Assembly: GCA_025370055.1 (NCBI GenBank)
Contig: CP073041.1
Location: forward strand, 1,240,001-1,304,000
DNA length: 64,000 nt
From: Woronichinia naegeliana WA131
Lineage (GTDB): Bacteria > Cyanobacteriota > Cyanobacteriia > Cyanobacteriales > Microcystaceae
Direction of reading: 5' to 3'
The position numbers and the translations under genes are program-made. Numbering within the stretch: the first letter of the stretch is position 1; each line of letters opens with the position of its first letter. Under the pieces are notes generated by a model. The model saw only the letters and a program-made list of their open reading frames with translations, did not search any database and was not told where the DNA came from. Shown one piece after another: positions 48,732 to 57,867 of the stretch.

Positions 48732-49091
48732 ATGTTACCTACAACACATTTATCTGTTTACTATCAGTTTGCAGCCAGGGTTGATAACTTGAGCGTTTTA
48801 TGGAGGGCAGAAAATCCTGTCCCTGAGGCGATCGCGGCCCAATTTGAAGAACTAGAGTCTTATTTTTTGCAAGAGATATTGACCCTAACGGATGATACCT
48901 TAGAACCGAAGATGGCTCATCAATGGCGAGTTATGCAAACCGAGATCCACCGGCTGTTACGGTTAATGAGGACAGATCTACTCTTCTGGCAAATGACCAT
49001 GAAATCGGGTAAAACGCCTAAGCAAACTCAACGTCTTCATAACTACTTGCAGAAATTACAAGCATTCTGTCAGATGGCGACCCACGATTGA
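48732..49091 (+). CDS. Small conserved hypothetical helical protein
   Basis: 119 residues, all-helical by appearance, rich in Leu and Gln. Begins MLPTTHLSVYYQFAARVDNL and contains AAQFEELESYFLQEILTLTDD and a RLLRLMRTDLLFWQMTMKSG helix. I recognise it only as a cyanobacterial small protein of unknown function. Divergent from the (p)ppGpp gene, monocistronic. Start ATG at 48732 with an AT-rich leader. Confidence 0.65.
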   Translation: MLPTTHLSVYYQFAARVDNLSVLWRAENPVPEAIAAQFEELESYFLQEILTLTDDTLEPKMAHQWRVMQTEIHRLLRLMRTDLLFWQMTMKSGKTPKQTQRLHNYLQKLQAFCQMATHD

Positions 49092-49310
49092 TTAATCCTA
49101 ATATTGTCCAACCAATTATTATATTGTTGCCTGTATGGTCATTGAATAGTTGAAATTTCAGGTTCTGGTGTTTTGGACATCTCCATAATATTTTAAAAAG
49201 CACAAAATTAATGTATAATTCTAGAAAATGGAAAACTAACAATGGAAAATTTTACCAGTAGAAAATAGGAGCCTAAAAGCACCCGTCAGTTATGCGGGGG
49301 AGTGTCAAAT
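49092..49310. other. Intergenic region with isolated IS200/IS605-type end
   Basis: No gene. At 49282-49306 a short hairpin (CCCG...CGGG) is followed by GGGGAGTGTCAA, the kind of right end seen on cyanobacterial tnpB elements. It points along the plus strand, so it does not belong to the minus-strand tnpB at 49758. Confidence 0.45.
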
Positions 49311-49676
49311 TAACTTACATCAATAAACATCCAGAGGAAACAAAGCGATTGTTAGGTATTGACTATAATCACTTACCACTATTGATGGAGCAGGGCAAAG
49401 TTTTGTATTAAAGAAAATAGGAAGAAATAGAAAAAAATTTTTTTAGACTAAATCGAGCGGCTGGTGGCAATAATCCTAAGCTTTTAATCGAAATGCAAAT
49501 AATCTTAATGCTAGTTTATCTAAGGCATAATATCAGTTTTCAATTATTGGATTTAATGTTTCAAGTTAGTGAATCAACCACAAATAGTACTTTTTGTATT
49601 GACAACAATTCAGTAATTCTAAATTTAGGGTTTCATGACATAAAAAGCCTTATAACAAGAGGGTTGTACAATTCTT
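49311..49676 (+). pseudogene. Degenerate transposase (Tnp4/HTH type) N-terminal region
   Basis: Broken frames read INKHPEETKRLLGIDYNHL, then RAAGGNNPKLLIEMQIIL, LVYLRHNISFQLLDLMFQVS and ESTTNSTFC. This is the helix-turn-helix region of a cyanobacterial IS5-type transposase, with several stops and shifts. No ends identified. Confidence 0.6.
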
Positions 49677-49757
49677 AACAATTACACTGATCGCTGAAAC
49701 GACGCAAAATCGTTCTGAATTTATTTTTGCTGTTCTAATATGGAATAACTGATACAT

Positions 49758-50636
49758 TTATGCGACAGAAAGCGGTATATTACCGCATTTTGCAACAATA
49801 GCATCACCCTCGTTACTGAGAGTGAAGGTCGTACCCGACAAAGCCTTGAGCATAATACCCAAAGCACCATTCCAATCGCGTGGAATAACGTGGTCACAAA
49901 CGGGACATCGAAAAACCTTAGAACCACCTAGTTTTGTGTGGATATGTCCGCATTTCGTACAAGTTTTGCTGGTAAATTCTTCTGTCACGTCAAACACCTG
50001 ACAGCCACTTAACTCAGCTTTATTTTTAAGGACTTGTTTGAACCGATAATGCGCCCAGGTCAACATTTGTCGGGCAGTTTTACTTCTGATTTTTCGCTTG
50101 GAACGATTGGTCATTTCTGACGTTTCAAACTTTGGCAGCAAGATAGCTGGATATTTTTTTGTTAAGTAACTTGCTGTTTTTTTATGGCAGTCATCAATTA
50201 AGTCACGAATCTTGCCCCGTAATCGAGACGCTGCCTTTCTCATCTTTTGTCGTTCTTTAGCAACTTTTGATAGGCTAATTCGACTCATTAGAGCATCAAG
50301 ATATTTGCATAGCCTGTTGATTCGTCCCATGTCTGATGAGCCTACTTCTAGGAAGTTTTGTCCATCAAATCCTGTCAGAAAAGTTCTTACTCCTAAGTCA
50401 AGAGCAATAATGCGATTTTCTTGTTGTGCTACGGGTATCACCTCTTCTAGGAAAACACAGAACCATTCTCCTGACTTGTCTTTGATTAGTTGAGTTGCAT
50501 AAAGACTGACGTTAGGAATTTCTTCTGAAGAAACAAAACTAAGTCCCTTTGTTAGAGATGGATATCATGTCCCTTTACTGAAATTGCAGTTGTTAAACTT
50601 GATTGTTTGTCTAGGAGCTTTACAACTTCTATACTT
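49758..50636 (-). pseudogene. tnpB: tnpB of the IS607 element, C-terminal piece (RuvC and zinc finger)
   Basis: TnpB proteins are RNA-guided nucleases and the ancestors of Cas12. This piece has the RuvC-I aspartate (IALDLGVRTF), the RuvC-II glutamate (LLPKFETSEM), the zinc ribbon CTKCGHIHTK...CPVC and the RuvC-III aspartate (VIPRDWNGALG). Upstream it is open on the minus strand to an in-frame TGA at 50565-50567 (reads KGT, stop, YPSLTKGLSF), then continues to the IS5-like copy at 50636. Splicing out that copy joins it in frame with 52331-52497. The TGA means the rebuilt gene is still broken at one codon, probably a former Trp. Confidence 0.85.
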
Positions 50637-52326
50637 AGGGCTTGCTGAAAAAGTCAAAAAACGAAAGAAATGTGGGTTAGGGAAGTATGGACTGAAAAAG
50701 CATAGATAACTTATCCTTATGGAAACAAATCAAAATACAGATTTTGTTTAATCTATTGTTCCTTTCTGTCTAAAAAGGTCAACACAAATCACTCCTCACA
50801 AAAGAGAGGAAAATTAACACCATTTTTCACAAGAAAAACGACTCTACAACTTTTTACTTTTTGTCTTCTGAAGTAGAGTAGAAAGATTCATTACCAAAAA
50901 GTTCATCGCAATTACCGTTTCCGAGGTCTCAGGTAGTTTGGCCATCACTCGACCAAGACTAAATTTCCTCTTTCCCTGTCCGAATTTACCCTCAATGGCA
51001 TTACGCACTCTTTCATCTGAGCGTGCCTCTTTCTTTTTTTCTTTGCTCACCTCTTTCGGCGGTCTTCCCAATCGGGGACCACTCATTCTTATATCCCTTT
51101 CTTTACAATAAGCTCGATTCGCTTTTGTTCGATAGATTTTATCCACATGAACCGATTCCGGATAACATCCTGTTTCCCTTTTATATTCTTCTATTCGCGC
51201 TTGTAAATCTCCCGATTCGTTGTAATTATCCCAACTTAATTTGTCTAAGAAGACAAAGCCATTCACATTACTTGCCGATATTTTAGCTCCAAACTCTACT
51301 GCTTTTCCCGCTTTTCCACGCACTATTGGACGCACGTGAGGTTGGCTTACACTCACAATTCTGTTTTCTACTTTATTTGTCTTTTTTTCATACATTTCTA
51401 ACTGTTGCTCATACACTTTTCCTATCGTTACAAGCTCTTCTTGCTCTTTTTTCGTTAGTTTTTCTAACTTTGCTCCCTCTTCTATCATTTTTTCTATATC
51501 AGACAAGTTTCTTTTTATATATCCTAGTTGTTTTTTTGTTCCTTTTCTTCTTTCTTTTTTTGACACACGACGTTTTTTTGCTATGGCTAAGTACTCTTTT
51601 CTTGCCACTTCCCTATAAGTCCTCGGCTTTTCTTTCCTTTTCTCTTTTATTTCTTCATACAGCTTATCTATTATTTTTTCTGTTTTTTCTCTGGCATCAT
51701 TCAATATTCCTATATCCGTTGGATATTTTATATCTGCTGGTGTACAAGTCGCATCTAACAATAACTTTCCTTCATTTTCTTTTTTTTCTGACGCTACACC
51801 CGTCGCTTTTTTTTCTATTTCTTTATTAATTTTATTTATTAATTCCATTCCTATTTTTTTACGAAAATGAACCATCATTGACGCATTAAATGCTTCTTTG
51901 CTACTATAGCTTTCCATTCCTATAAAGTACTGTAAATAAGGGTTCTCTTTTATTTGTTCTACTGTTTCTCTGTCACTTTTTCCTGAAATTTCTTTGATAA
52001 TTAATGCTCCTAATGCCATTCTAAATGATTTGGCTGGGGCTCCTTTTTTTTCTGTGAAGTTTTTTGCATATTCTTCCTCATATTCTTCCCAGGGAATCAT
52101 TTTTGACATTTCTATCCAACGATTTTCTTCGTCTAACTGCCCGCCGAACAGATTTTTCAAGTTTTCTGGTGTTTCAATTGAGTACTGTTGCTTTCGGTAC
52201 ATCTGCTTTCTCTCTTCTTAATGCAATGGTTTTGAGGCATTCTACCCTATTTTCGTGCATTCTAGCGGTTCTTAATTCGCCTACTATTTTTCTCCGTAAA
52301 GGTTTCAGCTTTTTTCAGCAAGCCCT
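50637..52326 (-). mobile_element. IS5-like element, copy 4 (1,690 bp)
   Basis: Perfect terminal repeats. Target duplication ACTT at 50633-50636 and 52327-52330. Inserted into tnpB. Confidence 0.95.
50844..52202 (-). CDS. IS5-like DDE transposase (copy 4)
   Basis: 452 residues, intact. Differs from copies 1 and 2 by at least one residue (KMIPWEE in place of KMILWEE, from a two-base change). Otherwise the same domain layout, so probably functional. Confidence 0.9.
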   Translation of the reverse strand: MYRKQQYSIETPENLKNLFGGQLDEENRWIEMSKMIPWEEYEEEYAKNFTEKKGAPAKSFRMALGALIIKEISGKSDRETVEQIKENPYLQYFIGMESYSSKEAFNASMMVHFRKKIGMELINKINKEIEKKATGVASEKKENEGKLLLDATCTPADIKYPTDIGILNDAREKTEKIIDKLYEEIKEKRKEKPRTYREVARKEYLAIAKKRRVSKKERRKGTKKQLGYIKRNLSDIEKMIEEGAKLEKLTKKEQEELVTIGKVYEQQLEMYEKKTNKVENRIVSVSQPHVRPIVRGKAGKAVEFGAKISASNVNGFVFLDKLSWDNYNESGDLQARIEEYKRETGCYPESVHVDKIYRTKANRAYCKERDIRMSGPRLGRPPKEVSKEKKKEARSDERVRNAIEGKFGQGKRKFSLGRVMAKLPETSETVIAMNFLVMNLSTLLQKTKSKKL

Positions 52327-52330
52327 ACTT

Positions 52331-52497
52331 ACAATCCCTACTGGCAGTATAGGCTTGGTGAGCATCAAAAATAGCATTCTGCCTGATATGGCAAGGGGTG
52401 TCTTTTACCCATTCAGGAAGATTGGATTGCATAATAATATTTCTTAACTTGCCCTTGCCAATCCTGCCATTTTTCTTTTGGTAGTCAATAGCTTGAT
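52331..52497 (-). pseudogene. tnpB: tnpB middle piece of the IS607 element
   Basis: The minus strand reads DYQKKNGRIGKGKLRNIIM, then LPEWVKDTPCHIRQNAIFDA and TASRDCK. The 3' end joins the 49758-50636 piece across IS5-like copy 4; the 5' end joins the N-terminal piece across ISAs1 within QAI-DYQ. Both joints keep frame. Confidence 0.88.
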
Positions 52498-52610
52498 CAG
52501 GGTAATCGCATATTAGTAGAGTGGAATCAAAAAAGAAATCTAGCTTAAAAATAGACTATATCAAAAACTAAAAAGAGAAGAAAATCAACTTAAACTCTAA
52601 AAGATTAAGT

Positions 52611-52822
52611 AGGGCTTGCTGAATAAGGATGAAATCCTTGCTAGACAATACTTTCAGGCATTTTACAAACGATCAGATGCAAGTTTATGGCATTTGGAGG
52701 CTCAAAATCCATGCACTTTGCTGGAAAAATGTGAGGTAAAACTGGAAACTGAGCTCTGAAGTCACCATTTTTCGCGCCCTGTGGCATCTAGGTTCGATTT
52801 GCAGACTTATTCAGCAAGCCCT
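52611..52822 (+). mobile_element. MITE, copy 2 (212 bp)
   Basis: AGGGCTTGCTGAATAAG ... CTTATTCAGCAAGCCCT, perfect ends. Target duplication AAGT at 52607-52610 and 52823-52826. Inserted in the non-coding 3' flank of the ISAs1 transposase gene. Confidence 0.92.
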
Positions 52823-52879
52823 AAGTAATTTCGCTAATTCATAATTGTTGGTGTCAATATTTTGCCAATCCTCCTATTT

Positions 52880-53091
52880 GGGGCTTGCTGAATAAGGATA
52901 AAATCCTTGCTAGACAATACTTTCAGGCATTTTACAAACGATCAGATGCAAGTTTATGGCATTTGGAGGCTCAAAATCCATGCACTTTGCTGGAAAAATG
53001 TGAGGTAAAACTGGAAACTGAGCTCTGAAGTCACCATTTTTCGCGCCCTGTGGCATCTAGGTTCGTTTTGTGGACTTTTTCAGCAAGCCCT
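52880..53091 (+). mobile_element. MITE, copy 3 (212 bp)
   Basis: Nearly identical to copy 2 over the body. The left end has a G-for-A first base (GGGGCTTGCTGAATAAG), and the right end reads GGACTTTTTCAGCAAGCCCT, closer to the IS5-like end than to copy 2. Target duplication ATTT at 52876-52879 and 53092-53095. Confidence 0.9.
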
Positions 53092-53118
53092 ATTTGAAGC
53101 TAAATATACTCATGAATA

Positions 53119-54321
53119 TCACTCCCGTGAACTAGCTGCTAAAACCTGTAGAAGAAAATTGTTGTCCATCGCCGCCAAATAACGCTTCATCTTCAAGCTT
53201 TTTTGAGATGGCTCATGTTTAAGCAAATTAATACTTAAACGACGGAGCAAGCCCAAATTATCAGCCGCATTACCTTGACGCACTCGACTCGCATCCTCAT
53301 TAAAAGTGACATCTAAAACCCAATGCAGACTATTTTCAATACTCCAGTGAGAACGAATCACATGGCTATGACGTTCGGCATCCGTAGGAAGACTGCTAAT
53401 ATAATAGCGAAACGTCTCTGTTGTTTTATGACCGAATTGAGTTTTACTTTTAACCATCACAACAGTTGCTAAACCGACCCACTGATTTTGGCGATGCAAT
53501 GCGGAAAGCTGATTGATTGACACTGTCCAGACTTGACGAGTTTCTAAACGGTAATGTCCTTTTTCTGTCTTCTCATGATAACTGTATTCAATTCCTTGCC
53601 AGTTCTGAGCGACCGCTTGTTTAAACCAATCCCTAACTTGTTTATTAAGTTTGCCCTGATTTCCTTTGAGAGCCAATACATAGTCACCTTCACCTTGCTT
53701 TATTTGTTTTGCGATTTCTGTCTGCGTTCCCATTGCATCTAGGGTTACTACTGCCCCCTTGATGTTAAGTAACTTCAGTAACAAGGGGACTGCTTTTATT
53801 TCATTAGATTTACTATCTACTTTCTTTTGCGCTAACATCAGTCCCCGCTCACTACTCCACGCACTTATGCTGTGTAACGCATTTAGTCCTTTTTCCCTAT
53901 CATAAGAACCTCTTTTCGTTTTTCCATCTATCTGTATCAGCTCTATGTCCATTTTCTCCGTTAGACTGCTTATCCAGCTCAGAAAACTTTTTTCTAGTTC
54001 TTCTGTTTCCAACATTCCAAATACTCTTCCAAAGGTATCGTGAGAGGGAATTCCCTTTGGTAACTCTAGAAACATTTCTAGCCATTCTCGTTTGGCTTTG
54101 CCATAGGCTTCAATTGCTACGAAGCCATCTGCCCCTGACAATACTGCCAATATTCCTATGGTGACAATTGCTGTTAAGTTATGGTCTTGCCTTCTCCCTG
54201 TTCTCGGTTCTTTTAGGCACTGAAAATGTTTCAGTATGCTTCTTTTGATAATTTTGACTTCTTTTTCTTGTTGTGGGGTTAGAACTCTTGCGCCGAAGCC
54301 TTTTGCCATCTTTGACCTCAC
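53119..54321 (-). CDS. ISAs1-family transposase
   Basis: 400 residues, complete. DUF4338/DDE core: IQIDGKTKRGSYDR (first Asp), VVTLDAMGTQTEIAKQI (second Asp) and HWSIENSLHWVLDVTFNED (Glu). Start MRSKMAKGFGARV. It is intact, so the element may still be active even though it carries two MITEs in its 3' flank. Confidence 0.9.
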   Translation of the reverse strand: MRSKMAKGFGARVLTPQQEKEVKIIKRSILKHFQCLKEPRTGRRQDHNLTAIVTIGILAVLSGADGFVAIEAYGKAKREWLEMFLELPKGIPSHDTFGRVFGMLETEELEKSFLSWISSLTEKMDIELIQIDGKTKRGSYDREKGLNALHSISAWSSERGLMLAQKKVDSKSNEIKAVPLLLKLLNIKGAVVTLDAMGTQTEIAKQIKQGEGDYVLALKGNQGKLNKQVRDWFKQAVAQNWQGIEYSYHEKTEKGHYRLETRQVWTVSINQLSALHRQNQWVGLATVVMVKSKTQFGHKTTETFRYYISSLPTDAERHSHVIRSHWSIENSLHWVLDVTFNEDASRVRQGNAADNLGLLRRLSINLLKHEPSQKSLKMKRYLAAMDNNFLLQVLAASSRE

Positions 54322-54438
54322 TCACTTACTTTTTTTAAATAATAGCCTTTTCTTCTCTTAGATGACTGCTTCTTTTTTACACTATATTTCTCTCTTTTTG
54401 TCTGTATTTTTTGTAACAAATAAGATGCGATTACCCTG

Positions 54439-54560
54439 ATAGCTTGATTAAAGCAATAACGACAAGCCGCCATCCATTTATTCCACTGTTTCTTCAACTC
54501 CAGACTGGGATAAACTTTTATCTTTCTTGATCTGAGTTTTATACTTTCCGAGTCCGTATA
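54439..54560 (-). pseudogene. tnpB: tnpB N-terminal piece of the IS607 element
   Basis: Overlaps the end of tnpA in another frame, as is usual for IS607. Reads LRSRKIKVYPSLELKKQW, then NKWMAACRYCFNQAI, and is cut by ISAs1 (54438). The exact start codon is unclear. The piece joins 52331-52497 in frame. Confidence 0.8.
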
Positions 54561-55131
54561 ATCGGCTTGAGAAACAATCGAGAATGGCGAGGATGTCTTC
54601 AACCATCTCGGCTTCAGGAGAGAGATTTGTCTCATTGAGAACCACGATTGAGCATCCAAACTTTCGGCAGAACCAGTCAAGCCAATCAAATCCAAATCGG
54701 GCAAGCCTATCTTGGTGAGCGACCACAATTGTTGCGACATCTCCAGACATGACTCGTTCCAATAAGGTTGTAAGTTTTTGCCTTTTGAAGTTGAGTCCTC
54801 CACCGATTTCGCTAACGACTTCCGCTTGCGGGTACTTTTCTTGGAGGACGGCGACTTGTCTTGAGAGGTCTTCGGATTGTCCCCTACTGCTGACACGAGC
54901 GTAAATAACGGTAACTCTAGTTGGCTCAACATATTTTCCTGTATAGGATTCAATGTCGTATCGCCTTTGTCCTGACGGGGTTTTAATTGCTTGGATTTTC
55001 CCTTCCTGCTCCCATTTAACCAGGGTTCGGACGTGGACTCCGAGCATTCCTGCTGCGGTTTTGGGTTTAACATATTTTGCGATAATAAATCCCTCAATTC
55101 GACGCTTCCATTCTAGCGCATAGTAGCGCAT
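54478..55131 (-). CDS. tnpA: IS607-family TnpA serine recombinase
   Basis: 217 codons. N-terminal MerR-like helix-turn-helix (KPKTAAGMLGVHVRTLVKWE) followed by the serine-resolvase catalytic domain: VIYARVSSRGQ with the Ser nucleophile, and AHQDRLARFGFDWL, DILAILDCFSSRLYG. The true start is probably a few codons inside, before KYVKPKTAAG. Intact, so the recombinase may still act on the element even though tnpB is dead. Confidence 0.88.
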   Translation of the reverse strand: MRYYALEWKRRIEGFIIAKYVKPKTAAGMLGVHVRTLVKWEQEGKIQAIKTPSGQRRYDIESYTGKYVEPTRVTVIYARVSSRGQSEDLSRQVAVLQEKYPQAEVVSEIGGGLNFKRQKLTTLLERVMSGDVATIVVAHQDRLARFGFDWLDWFCRKFGCSIVVLNETNLSPEAEMVEDILAILDCFSSRLYGLGKYKTQIKKDKSLSQSGVEETVE

Positions 55132-55165
55132 TCTGTCGGTATTCGTGGATTAAATCTTGCTCTTT

Positions 55166-55612
55166 TTATTCACTCGTATTTCCTCTGCTTCTCACCCTAG
55201 TCGGCGAGGTGTAGGACGGCTGCTGGATTAGTTGTATGGCATAGAGACTAATGATGCCGGTTAACCCCAGTATTCCCCCAGCGATCGCGGCGATCATTTC
55301 CCTGCCTAAAATTGCCATTAAGGAACCCGTAATTAATGCCACCACCGCTAAACTAAACCCTAAAATCTGCCCTAAACGGCGATCGCCAGCTTGTTTTTGT
55401 TGAATTAAGGATTCATTGGTCAGCATTTTCAGCCGCAATTCATATTTTTGAGTCTGTTCCTTTTCCACGAGTGCCAAAATCTGGAGCGCGATCGGTTCAG
55501 GATATTGCCGGAGTAAGGACAGAGAAGTCAGAGGCTCGGAGCAACCTAAGGATTCTGTGAGATCAGCCAACCAGGGATTGGTGATCGCTTGCGACTCCAA
55601 AGAGACATTCAC
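55166..55612 (-). CDS. DUF2335-type membrane protein, 5' end displaced by an IS
   Basis: Remaining frame of 148 codons (GTG at 55612). Two C-terminal membrane segments (LGQILGFSLAVVALITGSLM and IAAIAGGILGLTGIISLYAI) follow a helical region LALVEKEQTQKYELRLK, as in DUF2335 proteins. Removing ISMich2-type copy C restores an ATG at 57057-57059 and the start MSEISSADLSPQQSEQVNVS. That ATG overlaps the PAP2 stop (ATGA), so the gene was translationally coupled. Now it can be made only from the internal GTG, if at all. Function unknown. Confidence 0.7.
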   Translation of the reverse strand: MNVSLESQAITNPWLADLTESLGCSEPLTSLSLLRQYPEPIALQILALVEKEQTQKYELRLKMLTNESLIQQKQAGDRRLGQILGFSLAVVALITGSLMAILGREMIAAIAGGILGLTGIISLYAIQLIQQPSYTSPTRVRSRGNTSE

Positions 55613-55656
55613 TTGCTCTGACTGTTGAGGTGATAGATCCGCAGAAGATATTTCGC

Positions 55657-57046
55657 GGGTGCGACCTTTAGTTGATAAAAGCTGTTGTAATCAGGGTTCT
55701 ACAGGGAACCCATATTGATCAAGTTTTGCCCAAAATTGACTCCATCGTTCCTTGGTCAATACCAAAGCTCGTAGGCTCAAAATAATTCCTGCTCCTTTTT
55801 CCTTCCATCGCATCCCTGAACAACATAATCGTTGTTTGACCAACGTCTTACAAGCTGCTTCCGTAACACCTGAACCAATCGGATACTTTTTCTCTATGTA
55901 TTCAGCATAATCCATTTGATGCTGATGATTCTCGTAATAAGTAATCGCCGCTTGTAGTTTCTCGGTAAGATTCTTAGAATGACTTTTTTCTTCTTTGACT
56001 TCTTTCATCAGATTTAGCAGTTCTCCTGCTTTTCCTTTTTCATGCTTGAGTTCTCGACAATTTTCAGTCAACCATTCTTTTTGTTTTGACACGGTATTCG
56101 GATGCAACGCTTCTGCCAAGGCACCTAAGTAACCAGAGGCATGATAGAAATCTAATATCTGTTCTTCCGTTTGCTTTTCTAAAAACTTCCAATTTGATTC
56201 TGCCCCGTCTGCTATCCCGACCAATGTTGCCTCTGGATAACGGTTTTTCGCTCGCTCAATTTCTCTTTCTAATCTTTCTAGAAAACTCTTTTTTCCATAC
56301 TCTGGTGCCGCACCTAGATAGATTGTATGTTGACGTTCGCCTTCACTATCGTATAGGGAAACGGTTCCCACCATTGCTTCACGGTAGCCATCCTCACACA
56401 TCAGCATACAGGTTCCATCTAATCCTATTCCCACTGTTGCAATTTGGCTATCCTCCTTGGGCGGGGCATAACTCCACGCTTCTTCTTTTGCCTGTACCAC
56501 ACTTCCTACTGCTTCACTCAATCTTTGGATATAGGATAGCGCTACTTTTCTACCATGATTTTCTAATAAATCATTTTTCACCTCTTTGCCTGCCATCCCT
56601 GACATTTTTGAGGATACCTGTTTTGCCAATAATGGCGTTGATGTTATGATTATCCTTGCTTCTCTTTCTAAGGGGCAATACGTTTTTCCTCAAAGGTGAA
56701 CGCTGATATACATGACGATTCACTATAACCTCACCATAAGGTGTTTGATATTCTTTCGGTTGCTCTCCCTTACTCTTCCAGATTTCTTCACCGATTTTTA
56801 AGGGTGAACCATCTGTATCTAAATATTTCAAGGCTTCTTTGCTGGCGATGCAACCTACTTCGTTTAAGCCTTTTTGAATATTTATTTCTGTATCCAACAT
56901 TGAACGACTGAGTTCTAATGTTAGTTCTATTTTTATCTTTGAACCCTCTACATTAATTAGTTTTGCTGTCATCATTGTTTCCTCTTTGTCACTTTTCATC
57001 CCATGTTAACACTTTTCTTTTCCTTCATCAACTAAAGGTCACACCC
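55657..57046 (-). mobile_element. ISMich2-type element, copy C (1,390 bp)
   Basis: Ends GGGTGCGACCTTTAG / CTAAAGGTCACACCC. 9-bp target duplication ATATTTCGC at 55648-55656 and 57047-57055. Inserted just after the start of the DUF2335-type gene. Confidence 0.93.
55691..56999 (-). CDS. ISMich2-type transposase, two overlapping frames (copy C)
   Basis: Frame 1 56999-56571 (142 residues), frame 2 56629-55691 (312 residues), overlapping by 59 bases like copies A and B, with identical frame-1 protein. The DDE residues are as in copy A. Intact in both frames. Confidence 0.82.
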
Positions 57047-57055
57047 ATATTTCGC

Positions 57056-57805
57056 TCATAGTTGAGTCGTTTTTGCAAAATAGGTTTGAGGATCTGCTCG
57101 TTTGAGCAAGGCCAGGGATAAAGTCAACCAAATATAACCGACAGCATAGCCCGCAAAAATATCACTACCCCAATGAACACGGCAATACATACTGCTCAGA
57201 CCAATCAATCCGACCCAACCGGTTGCGCCTAGATAAATATAAAAACGGTGTTGAGGAAAATGGGTTGCCAACAAAAAAGCCATATAAAAATAAAAAACCA
57301 CACTACCCGCCGCATGGCCACTGGGAAAACTTTTACCATCCACATCCACTAAACTAGACAAATCACTCGAAAAAGAACCTGGACGAATGCGATTAAATAA
57401 GGGTTTTAGGACTCGGTCAATGATTAACAGTATTCCCAAGGTAGCAAAGGCTAAAAATTTTGCTTCTTCCCAATAGCGTTTCCAGAGCAATAATCCCAGG
57501 GAACCTAGCACAAAAAATAAGGTGACATGGACTCCAGTGATCATATAAATCAGTCGCAAGATCTGACCAACAAAGCCCGGAATGAACTGATGCAATTTTT
57601 CTAAAAGAGCGACATCTAGGGCAATTTCTTGATTGGAAGCAAACAATGGCCCCACTGTGGCAAGTAAGACAATAATAATCAGAGAAATAATCAGTGGAAC
57701 GATACCGATCGCCTGAAGCCAGGGCACACTTTCTACGGGCTTTGGGGATGGTGTTTTAAAGGGAATCTTCAAGGTCATTAACGGTCTGAGCTTACCGATC
57801 TGCAA
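57056..57805 (-). CDS. PAP2-family membrane phosphatase
   Basis: 249 residues with about five or six membrane segments. The three PAP2 motifs are present: KPLFNRIRPGS (K-x6-RP), FPSGHAAGS (PSGH) and SMYCRVHWGSDIFAG (SR-like, x5-H-x3-D; here C-R-V-H). The family dephosphorylates phosphatidate, PGP or undecaprenyl pyrophosphate at the membrane; the substrate here is not known. The start may be Met10 (MTLKIPFK). Formerly coupled to the DUF2335-type gene by an ATGA overlap. Confidence 0.92.
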   Translation of the reverse strand: MQIGKLRPLMTLKIPFKTPSPKPVESVPWLQAIGIVPLIISLIIIVLLATVGPLFASNQEIALDVALLEKLHQFIPGFVGQILRLIYMITGVHVTLFFVLGSLGLLLWKRYWEEAKFLAFATLGILLIIDRVLKPLFNRIRPGSFSSDLSSLVDVDGKSFPSGHAAGSVVFYFYMAFLLATHFPQHRFYIYLGATGWVGLIGLSSMYCRVHWGSDIFAGYAVGYIWLTLSLALLKRADPQTYFAKTTQL

Positions 57806-57867
57806 ATCTGAGCAATTCTAACATAAGGGCTAGACCACCAGAGGAGAGGAGATCTAGCACTGTCTAG

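Larger units (their letters stand above)
52498..54438 (-). mobile_element. ISAs1-family element (1,941 bp including two MITEs)
   Basis: Terminal repeats CAGGGTAATCGCAT (left) and ATGCGATTACCCTG (right). 10-bp target duplication ATAGCTTGAT at 52488-52497 and 54439-54448. Without the MITEs and their duplications it is 1,509 bp. Confidence 0.93.
49740..55140 (-). mobile_element. IS607-family element, interrupted by ISAs1 and an IS5-like copy
   Basis: tnpA (55131-54478) followed by tnpB in three pieces (54560-54439, 52497-52331, 50636-49758). Taking out ISAs1 plus one 10-bp duplication and IS5-like copy 4 plus one 4-bp duplication leaves about 1.8 kb, a normal IS607 size. The outer ends are not fixed, because IS607 leaves no clear inverted repeats. 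Confidence 0.8.

Noticed and set aside
54318-55097. 259-codon minus-strand ORF overlapping tnpA
   Set aside because: Most of it is the shadow of tnpA in another frame; only its last part (from about 54560) is real, as the start of tnpB.
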